NCBI GenBank assembly: GCA_905183005.1
Contig: CAJJDO010000023.1
Span: 267,566-331,565 of the forward strand
DNA from: Paramecium pentaurelia
Taxonomy: Eukaryota > Ciliophora > Oligohymenophorea > Peniculida > Parameciidae
Reading direction: 5' to 3'
DNA: 64,000 nucleotides
Part shown: positions 9,744-19,219 of the stretch, one piece after another
Position numbering within the stretch: the first letter of the stretch is position 1
Layout of the letters: each line of letters begins with the position of its first letter
The notes under the pieces: model-generated
Told to the model about the DNA's origin: nothing
Database searches by the model: none
Seen by the model: only the letters and a program-made list of their open reading frames with translations
Made by a program: the position numbers and the translations under genes

Positions 9744-10749
9744 TCAATCACTTTTTTAATAATATATATAATAGTGTGATTCTTTTAGACCAATAACTTC
9801 CAATAATTATTCTAATCGTTATCCTTTTGATCTATCTACAAGTATTCTTATTCCTTTCACTTCAGGATTAAGCTTTATTTTTTTATGCTTAATTTAATTC
9901 AACATATTGCTCATCATTATACTAATAATTCCATTATTATATGTAGAACTTACAAAATCATAAAACCATAGAATTATCTATATTTATTAATTAATTTATA
10001 CTCCATTCCTCCAATCACTAAATTCTATGAAATATAATCCTATCAAATAATCAGTCTAACTCTCTGTTATTATAAATGCATTTTTGTTATTATTTAAACA
10101 ATACTCAATTTGCAATTATTGTGTTAAATCATTACCTAATATACTTTTTCCTTTCTTTAATAAGTCTTCTAATTCCTTTTTGTTACTTGAAGTCCTTGTT
10201 ACACAATCCTAACCAAGATTAATAATTCTAATTTAATAATTAATTTTCATTTACTTCACAGGATGAAATACGAAATCATCTTCAAATATAGTCTCCTCTG
10301 TTCTAATCATTCCTAATTTCTCATAAACTTTAATGGCATTCTTATTCTCAACTTCAACATATAATTTTGTCCCTGCTGCTTTTTCTTTTGCCGCATATTT
10401 CATAAATTCCTTATACATTTACTTAAATATTCCTCTCTATCTATGATCCTTCTTTACATAAACCTAATAATAATTGTATTATTCATATAATTACAGATTG
10501 AAACCAACAAGTTAATCCTGAATATATATTATATTCTTTTGTCATCAAGATCTAACCAAAGATGTGATGATTTTCTGTATAAATATAAAAAAATCCAAAA
10601 TGAGGATTCTCTAGTAAGTATTCAATTGCCTTTGTCACTTGATTATTATCCAATTATTTGAATTCTGTTTCATATGCTTACTCATGTAATTGATGAACTA
10701 ATTCATTTTTGTGTTATGCTTGAGCAATTAAAATCTCAGACCCTTGCAT
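9744..10749 (-). CDS. tandem GNAT-fold acetyltransferase
   Basis: Probable acetyl-CoA-dependent N-acetyltransferase. Residues about 1-165 form a standard GNAT domain: VYVKKDHRQRGIFKQMYKEF is motif A with the CoA-binding Q-R-G-I-F variant, and KLYVEVENKNAIKVYEKLGM is the typical motif B. A 31-nt intron lies before VYVKK. The frame then reads through a TAA (Gln) and an internal ATG without any TGA into a second region of about 165 residues with the same order of elements (GLYFIEF, GIISIMMSNMLNQIKHKKIK, KGIRILVDRSKGQRLEQLLE, IGLKESHYYIYYQK) but without a clear CoA-binding loop. This looks like a duplicated, degenerate second GNAT. Substrate unknown. Confidence 0.7.
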
Positions 10750-10778
10750 ATAAAATAATAATTATTAACTTAATATAT

Positions 10779-11419
10779 TCATTTTTAACCTAGATATTCA
10801 TAAGCTTATGGATTATCAGTCTTAAATCTAAATGATTAGACCATATTCTTACTTGATAGTATGAATTATTGAAAATGGATCATCTTATCCATTTCTGCTA
10901 ATCATATGTATCTCTTAACATTAAAATTGAACTTCATGAAATTATGGTTGGAATGCTTTCTTTCTTTATTCAATCTAATTTATTCCGAATTATCCAACAG
11001 TTATATGAGGTTGAAATCCATGCTCTGATTTTTTATTTAAATCATCCAATTAAGGATAGACTTTTAAAATTTCTTGATATAACTTTTAGATTCCATCATT
11101 TTCAGATTCAGGTTTTAACCACATTACACAATTTTTTCCATGTTGAAAATGGTTAAATTCTCTTAATCGAACTTAAAAAGATGGAAAATCCTCTAATTTA
11201 CAAATATTATAATTTCTTACTCAAATGATTCTAAAGAACTTAAAATACTTATTCAAATTATGCAGGATCTACAAATGGAAAACATAAATTGACATGAGGC
11301 ATCCATCTATCATATGCTTTATCATATTGTTTTCTTAAGAGTTATATTTAATCTATACAATGCTTTGGAGGAACTAACACCAAAGCTGTATGAAATACTT
11401 TTTTGATTTGTTGATCCAT
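10779..11419 (-). CDS. 2H phosphoesterase (2'-5' RNA ligase-like) protein
   Basis: Member of the 2H phosphoesterase superfamily, whose enzymes act on 2',3'-cyclic or 2'-5' phosphodiester ends of RNA and nucleotides. The two signature histidine motifs are present: RWMPHVNLCFPF near residue 45 (His-Val-Asn rather than His-x-Thr/Ser) and GFQPHITVGQF near residue 150. Two introns, 11193-11220 (28 nt) and 10828-10852 (25 nt), restore the frame; without the second the C-terminus would end early. Length about 195 residues, normal for the family. Whether the Asn in the first motif still supports catalysis is unclear. Confidence 0.8.
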
Positions 11420-11497
11420 GAAAATTATAATTAATTCTTTAATAATAAGAAATTTTCAATTTAAATGAAAGAGATTTTTTTGCAGTATTAAAATTAA

Positions 11498-12586
11498 TCA
11501 TCTTCCACCTTTCCACCATGATGGCATCAAATGCTTTAATGGTTATTTTCCAAATATATTCTCCTCTTCAGGTGTGAATTACCAAAGTTTATTTGGAACT
11601 TCTTCATTTTTTAATTCTCTAAGATCATTAAAGAATGGATGCATCAATGCCATAAATGGTTTGATTCTCTACTAAGGTTAGTAACTATTATTAATAAAAA
11701 TGATTACGTAACCATCTTTTTTATTAAATCAATGAATTAAGGATCAGGTTTATATTTTAAGAACACTTTAGACCATGGATGTCCTTTGACTTAAGGAAAT
11801 TTAAAATCTGTATTAGATACATTGAATTCTGCAATATCAGTAGCAACAGGAGTTCCTAAGACTTTCATTATTTCAACTAATTGATCAACAGAACTTTCAC
11901 CAGGAAATAATGGTTCTAATAAGATTAATTCAGCAAACACACATCCTAAAGACCAAATATCTATGCTAGTAGAATAATCAGTGGCTCCAAATATCAATTC
12001 AGGTGCTCTATAATGTCTGGAACATAAATATGAAGTGTTAATCTATCCTCCTGAAATTATTTTTGCAGATCCAAAATCACAATATTTAACAGTTGTTCCA
12101 TCAATTAAAATATTTTGAGGCTTAATGTCTCTATGTGCCATACCTTTACCATGAATAAAGGCTAGTCCCCTTAATAGTTGATATGTTATAATTTATAACT
12201 GAATCTAAGTCAATTATTATTTCTGTTTCTTTAGATTTCTTAAATAGTCTGATAAATTTTCTGGTATATATTCCATCACATAATTAATATATACTTCTTC
12301 ACTATTTTGAATAGAATGTAAATAATTTATACTTTTAACCAACAACATAGAATGCATCTTTTAAAGCAACAATATTTGGATGTTCTCCTAATAATTTTAA
12401 GTTTGCCAGTTCCCTATTTTTATATTTTTTATCTATGGGAGCTTTTTTTATTGCAACTTTCTCTCCATTCTCTTAGACTTATGCTAAATATCTTTTATAA
12501 GATATTAGATTTTACACTATAGCAAATGCACCTTCACCAATTCTTTTATCTACTGCATAACTCTATAGATTATCATTATTTTTCAT
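11498..12586 (-). CDS. glycogen synthase kinase 3 (GSK3/shaggy) protein kinase
   Basis: Ser/Thr kinase of the GSK3 family. Motifs in order: glycine loop RIGEGAFAIV, VAIKKAP (catalytic Lys), MAHRDIKPQNILID (catalytic Asp), DFGSAK (magnesium-binding Asp), the activation segment NTSYLCSRHYRAPELIFGAT with the Tyr that GSK3 autophosphorylates, then SIDIWSLGCVFAEL, PLFPGESSVDQLVEIMKVLGT and HPFFNDLR near the end. At least one intron is certain (23 nt near 11672-11694, rebuilding VTYQPQQRIKPF). Another region near 12200-12360 needs further small introns. Length about 350 residues. Only 13 bases separate its ATG from that of the divergent RBX1-like gene. Confidence 0.93.
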
Positions 12587-12599
12587 AATATTTTAATTA

Positions 12600-12897
12600 A
12601 TGGATTAAGAAAATAGAATAGAAATCAAATCTTGGTAAGCAGTTGGAGTTTGGAGATGGAATATAAAAGATGATAGATGTGCAATTGATAAATAGAGTCT
12701 ATTTGGATAATGTTTGGAATGTGAAGCAAATCAAGTTTAAGAGGAAGTATCAAAATTTTGAATAAATACTTTAGTGTAAAATAGTATAAGGATTATGTAA
12801 TCATGGATTCCATAAACATTGTATTGATAGATGGTTAAAATAGAGTAATACTTGTCCTCTTTGTAATAAAGAATGGAGTGATTCTAAAATTTTATGA
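12600..12897 (+). CDS. RBX1/ROC1-type RING-H2 protein of cullin ubiquitin ligases
   Basis: Small RING protein that recruits E2 enzymes to cullin-based ubiquitin ligases. After removal of the 28-nt intron at 12747-12774 the 89-residue protein reads like RBX1: SWQAVGVWRWNIKDDRCAID, QCLECEANQ, QGLCNHGFHKHCIDRWLK and CPLCNKEW. RBX1 from animals has CAIC in the first zinc-ligand pair and CPLD in the last; here the first pair is CAID and the last is CPLC, so the Asp ligand appears at the other end of the domain. The short N-terminus is enough for the strand that inserts into the cullin. RBX1 fits better than the related APC11. Confidence 0.88.
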
Positions 12898-12949
12898 ATT
12901 TATTTCAGTTTTAATATAATATTTTTTAAAATACGTTTTTTTTTTATTT

Positions 12950-14049
12950 ATGATCTCTTATTTCCTTTTCTTCCCTTTTCAAATTTTTGCCTTTACTTAA
13001 CAATAATCATAATAACTCATTTCTGATGATGTAAATTTATATTTGGATTATAATTCTGGAAACATTTTTGATTATGCATTCACAAAAAAGATAGGAGAAG
13101 GTTCCTTTTCTGATGTTTATTTAGGATATAGAGTAGAAGATTAAGTACCTGTTGTTTTAAAACATATAAAAGACAGTTATGAAAATGTTGTTAATCGAGA
13201 AATATAAATTCTAAGAATTTTACAAGGATTACCCAATATTGTTTAAATTATAGATGCTATCAAAGTAAATTAAGATTAATCATAAAATGGTTATTATAAT
13301 TAAGTTATTAATTAAATGATACCATAAATGGAAACTAAAAATTAATCTAATTAATAAAAGAATTATATAGCCACTATCATATTTTCTTATTAAAATACAA
13401 CTCGTTGTTTAGATGATATCTTTAGAAAAGGGAAGTATTCTTTAAAATTAGTAAAAAATTATTTTAAATAAATATTCATTGCTCTTAGTAAGGCTCACGA
13501 ATTACATATTATGCATAGGGATATAAAAAGTGAAAATATTCTTGTAGATAATAATGATAATATTATAGTAATTGATTGGGGTTTAGGTCAATTTTATAAT
13601 TAAGTAAAATCTTAATCTACTAGAATGGGTACTTTATACTCTAAAGCACCAGAATTATTATTGAAATATAAAAAATATGATTATTCAATTGATATTTGGG
13701 CTGTTGGATGCATGTTAGCTGATTTTATATTTAAGACTGATCCTTTATTTTCTGGAAAAGATGATAAGGATTAATTAAGGAAAATAATATCTATGTTAGG
13801 AACAAATGATTTATTTGAATATCTGAAAAAATATCATATTAAATTTGTTTTGGATGATATCCCTTAAGTTTAAGATCGAATAAATTTCACTAAATTAGTG
13901 AATAAAAAAAACAAAAAATTTATTACCAATGAAGGTATTGATCTATTGGATAAAATCTTTGTTTATGATCATGTATTTAATTAATCTAATTTATATAGAA
14001 ATTAAGAATAAATGCAAGTTAAGCCTTAGAACATGCATTCTTCTTATGA
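12950..14049 (+). CDS. casein kinase 2 alpha-like protein kinase
   Basis: Ser/Thr kinase closest to CK2 alpha. Motifs: SDDVNLYLDYNSGN (the N-terminal segment that in CK2 packs on the activation loop), KKIGEGSFSDVYLGY, VVLKHIK (catalytic Lys), LPNIVQIIDAI, ELHIMHRDIKSENILVDN, VIDWGLGQFY (DWG instead of DFG is diagnostic of CK2), MGTLYSKAPELLLKY, YDYSIDIWAVGCMLADFIF and SMLGTNDLFEYLKKYHI. A 26-nt intron at 13973-13998 restores the end: VYDHKLRINASQALEHAFFL then TGA. A Gln-rich insert of about 40 residues follows the N-lobe, and the in-frame ATG at 12950 gives an odd Phe-rich N-terminus (FFPFQIFAF), so the true start is uncertain. Confidence 0.87.
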
Positions 14050-14128
14050 TTTAATTTATTATATATTATTTTTAATGTATATATATATATTTTAATTAAT
14101 AAAACGTGTTGAATAATTAAATTAATAG

Positions 14129-15284
14129 ATGAGTTAAGTATCTCAAAGATAAAGAAGTCCATCTCCCTAATCTCCAGAGAAGATTGCCTAAAGAGAGAAA
14201 GCAGCTTAAGCTATGAAAAGACGTAATTAAACATAACCAAGCTTTTTCGAAAAATATGCTTATCAATTGGTTATAGGAGCATTTGGATTTGTTTGTGTCT
14301 ATGCTTTATTCTCCATTTTGACACGTTCAAGCAAGAAATTAACAACTGCTCCTGTAATAGATGAAGAAGAAATAGCTGCTCACAATTCATTAGGATCTTA
14401 TCTCTAAGGTCCAAATGATTTCTTTAAAGATTGGAAATTTAGTGATGCCAAATTCATTTTCAATAATCATTTGACATTTAAAGGAAAAATTTAATAATGC
14501 CCTGAAAGCGGTGTTATAATTCCAGAGAGCTATAATTTTAGAGATGCTTAACCAGAATGTGCATAACCAATATATTTTTAGGGTATTAATAATATTAATA
14601 TTTAATAGGAAATTGTTCATCAAGTTATTCAATTGCTGCAGTATCAGCTACAAGTGATAGATTATGTAAATCTAAGAATGGAGAATTCTAAGATTAATTA
14701 TCACCATAATCACCAATTTCATGTGATGATAAAAACTATAAATGTGGAGGAGGTAGTGTAACAAGAGTTTTGGAAGTTGGTAAGAAATAAGGATTTGTAT
14801 CAACATCATGTTTACCATATAGTGGAACAGAAGATGCTAAAAATAATTGTGATGCTCTTTTCTCAAATTGTGAAAAATATAAAATTCATGATTATTGTGT
14901 TGTTTCAAGTGAAGAAAATATCAAAAGAGAAATATTGAATAATGGTCCAGTTGTAGCTGTAATTTAAGTATTTAAAGATTTTCTTGTTTACAAAGGAGGA
15001 ATTTATGAAGTTGTAGAAGGAAGTTCAAAGTATACTATTTATTATATAATTTAGATTCTAATTTGGACATGCAGTTAAAGTTATTGGTTGGGGTAAATAA
15101 GATGGAGTTAATTATTGGATAATTGAAAATTCATGGGGAGATACTTGGGGATTGAAAGGATTAGCCTATATTGCAGTTGGTATTATAAATATTTAATATC
15201 CTTTTAGGTCAAAACTAATTATAATTAGAAGCATATTCTGTTGCTCCCATTATAGCAGTTCCTACCGAAAAAATTGGAGAATGA
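14129..15284 (+). CDS. membrane-anchored cathepsin B-like protein with Ser at the catalytic Cys position
   Basis: Papain-family (C1A) fold, nearest cathepsin B. A cytosolic N-terminus with Ser-Pro repeats precedes one transmembrane segment (YQLVIGAFGFVCVYALFSIL). A propeptide-like part and the mature start IPESYNFRDAQPEC follow. The active-site segment reads FQGNCSSSYSIAAVSATSDRLC: active enzymes have QGxCGSCWAF, so the oxyanion Gln is kept while the nucleophilic Cys is Ser and the following Trp is Tyr. The His (QFGHAVKVIGWG) and Asn (YWIIENSWGDTWG) of the triad are present. Three introns of 26, 25 and 28 nt (starting about 14582, 15031 and 15180) restore these motifs. It is likely an inactive or altered protease, comparable in this respect to TINAG. 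Confidence 0.85.
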
Positions 15285-15376
15285 GTTTAACATATTGTTT
15301 ACATTATTGTTAATTTTTTATATAATAAGTTTTGTTATATGATCTAAAATTTTTATTAAAAATGTCAATTTTATTA

Positions 15377-17675
15377 TCATGATAATTCTTTTTTTAGAAT
15401 TTCATATGCTAAATTACAAATTTATGTGAACATTAATGCCATGCTCTATAAGGTTTCACCTGGTTGTAATAATTTACGAACTTCTACTGATTTATCTAAT
15501 TAGAATATTATAAATTTATTACTATTTTATTATAATTATGCACTTTAATTCAATACTATTTATAAAATACCAAAGGCTAAAGGCAATGTAAATATTGGTA
15601 ATCCACTAGTCATATCTACTGATTAGTGAAAAGAATGATGTTGTTTAATATTGCCAATTAATAATGCTTCTTATGTTTTTGCTACATAACCAATAACTCC
15701 TATATCTGAACTATATTCAGTTGTATGCATATCATCTTTATATGTATAAATTATTCCTTAACTATAAAAAAAGAATCTACTGCTGGCTACACCAAATAGT
15801 GTTTCAGCATGACTTTCTATTGATTTTTACAATTTATATTTAGATTTCTATTTTGATAATTCTGTAAATGCTTCAAATAAAAGATTTTTATATCTCAATT
15901 AATAATTAATGAGTTTAAATTATAATACCTTATCTATTATAGCTAATAATAATTATGAAATCAATAATCCAAGATATTTAGCATCCTATTTTTTATTATT
16001 TAGATTTTCTAATGATATAATTCCTATCAATCTACTATCAGTTAATAATGGTATAAGATAACAATCCTTTGCAAATTTAGCAGTATTTATATTTCTATAA
16101 ACAAATGCTTATTATTTATAAATTGGTTAAGATGATTTAACTACATTCAAAAATTCATCTGTATCAATATATGCATTAACTAATTCATTTTTTTAATTAT
16201 AAGTATAGAATGTTGCTGTTTATTAATCTATTAACCACAATTAAATTAATTCACAATTAAATAATTATGAATCAGAACTCAATCTTTGCATTATTAATTC
16301 AATTTAATCAATTTTCAATAATTGTTTAATTAAATTAATTAAACTATTTACACTTTCTCCTAAATTCTTATACTAAACAAACAAATCCATAAATATACTA
16401 ATTTAATCCACTTAATGTTATTAATCCATTTAAAATAATTAATCAATAGCTTGTTTAACACCACAATCTAATAAATCTTGTACTAAATTCTTTTGTCTTA
16501 ATTTCAAATGATTTAATTTAAAATCTAATTTATTAGGCAAAGTTGCTTATTAAAAGATATCTTAGATCTCATCATCTAGATCATTAGATTCTACTATAGT
16601 CTTTTAACCAATAGTGTTTCCATTTAAATCATAAGCTGAATATCCTAATAATTTTAATTGTTTCTCTAATAACATATTTCTCTTTTATAATTTTTGATTT
16701 TTTTCTTTTAAATCTTAAACAGCTTATTCTAATTTTGAAACTTCTTAAGATTTTTAAAATGCCTTTCTCTTATTTGCTTCATTCTCTTTCAACATGTCTT
16801 CAATAATATTTCTTAATGAGTCTTTATCCTAAAATAATATTAAGAATACTTACCTTTTTATAATCACTGCCACTTAAAACTTCCAATCTTTATTCTAATG
16901 TAAAAACTCTTCTTTAATTTTATTGATTTTAACTAGCTTCTTTTCTTAATGTTTTCTTATAAATTTAAGTTTCCTCATTTGTATGTTATAGATGTTGTTT
17001 TATAGATTGCATATTTTTTTCAGTAAATTCATTCTACTTTTATACTATCTCAAATTAGTTTTGCAATTTTGCATACTTTAATTTCATGTTTTAAAGATCT
17101 CTATATAATTTATTTGAATCTAATTCTGTAACTTAAGCTTATTACAATGATTCTTATAAAGATTAAATTATTTTTTTGAGATTAAATAGATCTGCTTCTT
17201 TAAGTATTTTCAATTAATCAACTAATGCATCTGCTTATTACAATCGTTATTAACAAAGATGTAAATGTGTTTATTATATCCTCTAGATATCATTCATTGA
17301 ATTTGAATAGTTTATAAACTCACTGATAATAATACTGTCAACCTTATCTTTAAATGAATTGATCAAATCATCTAAATAACCATGCATAAAATTTTATCCC
17401 TAAGGCTTTCTTGACTTTACTTATCTAATTTACAGGTATTTCCTCTATAATGAATCTAATTATGCCTCTTTCTATTGTAATAGACTATGCAAAGATTATG
17501 TGCTTGACCCTAATCATCATACTTACTTATCAATATTAGAATCTGATTCATAATACATTTTACTAGTATGAATTGGTCTTTAATCTACTCTTGCACTTTG
17601 TTTTCTCATTGAAGGTGGAACACTTATCAAATCATAATAATTGTTTGGCTATATTTCTGAATTTTGTGTTTACAT
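15377..17675 (-). CDS. coiled-coil protein with C-terminal GAF-like domains
   Basis: Unknown; roughly 720-750 residues depending on splicing. The N-terminal third is poorly resolved (an intron near 17475-17525 is required because of an in-frame TGA). The middle is a long coiled coil (NKLYRDLQNMKLKYAKLQNQ; KLEQAVQDLKEKNQKLQKRN). The C-terminal 280 residues look like two GAF-type domains: ETATFYTYNQKNELVNAY...CYLIPLLTDSRLIGIISLEN, and then SSRFFFYSQGIIY...DIGVIGYVAKTQEALLIGNI...SVDMTSGLPIFTLPLAF, the last matching the GxxG-x-A and aspartate-TG pattern of cyclic-nucleotide-type GAF domains. At least one clear intron lies near 16830-16855. The ligand is unknown. A cytoskeletal or ciliary sensor role is only inference. 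Confidence 0.6.
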
Positions 17676-18296
17676 GTAAATTTGGGTTATAAAAATTATT
17701 ATTCTTTAAAAAAGTACAATTATACTAATAAAAATTAATCTTATCAATAGTTCTATTGTAAATCATTCTTTTTCTTATATTTTCAACTTCTAAATTGTCC
17801 AAATATTAAATTTTATATCTTTAACCAAAATATACTTGTATATCTATTTTATTTGCTTTTGTCTTTAAGATAATACTTTAAAATGTATTATTGACTAAAA
17901 ATTAGAATTCATTATATATATACCTTTAAAAAAGATAAGAATTATAAATGATTATAAATATTTTTAATTGAAAAACGAAATACGAAAAATGTTAATCTGT
18001 GTTTAATTCTAGAAATTTAGATAGGTATTATAATAGTTAATAATTTACTTTATTTAGGTTTAATCTTAACTTATACTAAAAAGAATCTATATAGGCAATA
18101 TTGCAATTTAGTGAATGCATTCATATTTCGTTTAGCCATAAATATTATATTAGAAGAATTTAGAATATTTAATTATAACAATTAAATGGTATTATGAACA
18201 AAATAAGACTCTTAAATATAAGGTATTTTAAATCAACATTTTCTTGATTTTTATTTTTAATGAATTATTGACATAATCATATTAATTTAATTTATA
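17676..18296. other. intergenic between divergent genes, no gene seen
   Basis: About 620 AT-rich bases between the GAF protein (minus) and the CaaX protein copy B (plus). It should hold both promoters. No conserved coding segment or RNA was recognised. Confidence 0.6.
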
Positions 18297-18590
18297 ATGA
18301 TTAGAATATAAAAATGTACAGGAGATGAAGAAATTGAATTAGAATAAGATATAAACATCTGGTTTGAAAGAATGTATACTGAACTAAGTGCTAAATAATA
18401 AGAAACTAAATCAAGAATTGACAAATATAATATAGAGATTAAACCTAAAACTAAAAATCATAAAATTTCTTTTAGAGATGAAATCAATCCATAAGCTGGT
18501 TTAGTGGATATATATGTTGTAGTAAATTGGAAAACATATAATATTAAAGAAAGAGATCCCATAGATGATTGCTTTTGCCAAATCTCATGA
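18297..18590 (+). CDS. small NWK-motif protein with C-terminal CaaX box, copy B
   Basis: A 97-residue intronless protein, paralogue of the one at 2794-3030. The shared part is KNHKISFRD, an internal stretch, VVNWKTYN, an acidic Asp-rich segment and the end DDCFCQIS. The last four residues, CQIS, fit a CaaX prenylation box (X = Ser suggests farnesyl in other eukaryotes), with a nearby second Cys. The N-terminal half is Glu-rich and differs from copy A. KISF fits the R/K-V/I-x-F docking pattern of PP1 partners. Function is unknown; membrane attachment and phosphatase binding are inferences from motifs. Confidence 0.78.
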
Positions 18591-18764
18591 ATCTTATATA
18601 TATATATAACAATCATAGTGATAGCTTATTAAGTATATACTATTTATTTTTAATTATAAGGTTTTTCAACATTTTTAAGTTATTTCAGTTTTACTTAATT
18701 TATCAGTATTATATTAAAATATTAATTTATTTGAAAAAGATTCTGAAAAATATAGTAAATTTTC

Positions 18765-19174
18765 TCATCTAAACTAATGGAATTATAAATTACATTATTA
18801 AATTTGATTCTAATTAATATGTTATCTTGTAATTAATTCATCAATCTTTAATATTTTTATTTATTTTTTAAATAGTTGATTGAAAGTTTCTTCTTCATTA
18901 TTACTATCTTTTTATTAATTTATTCTGGCTTTTCAATTATATACAATTATAATTCGAAGTTTTTACATAACACAACATAAATTTTACAAATAGTTAATTA
19001 TTCTTTCTTTTATTTTTAATTAGCAATTATAAGGGTTTAAATTTGAGATAGCTGATCTCTTCATGGATTTATGATTAATTTATCAATTTTTACCTTTTCT
19101 TTTTGATCATCAATCAGAGATTTGATTTTCACATTAAACAGAATTCTTATCCTTTTTAAGTAGTATAATTTCAT
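18765..19174 (-). CDS. small unresolved gene
   Basis: Not recognised. The 3' part has a protein-like composition (DSNNEEETFNQLFKKQIKIL) and runs to TGA at 18765; the 5' part starts MKLYYLKRIRILFNVKIKSL. A 35-nt GT..AG segment (near 19078-19112) would join the first two blocks, but the junction to the last block could not be resolved by eye. Position and orientation fit a small gene downstream of the formin on the same strand. Confidence 0.35.
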
Positions 19175-19219
19175 GATATCTATTCACAATAAATCAATTA
19201 TAAACAACAAAAATATAAT

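Noticed and set aside
13261..13400. Possible intron in the CK2-like kinase at the Gln-rich insert
   Set aside because: The frame is open across the insert and both flanking kinase segments are in the same frame, so no splice is needed.
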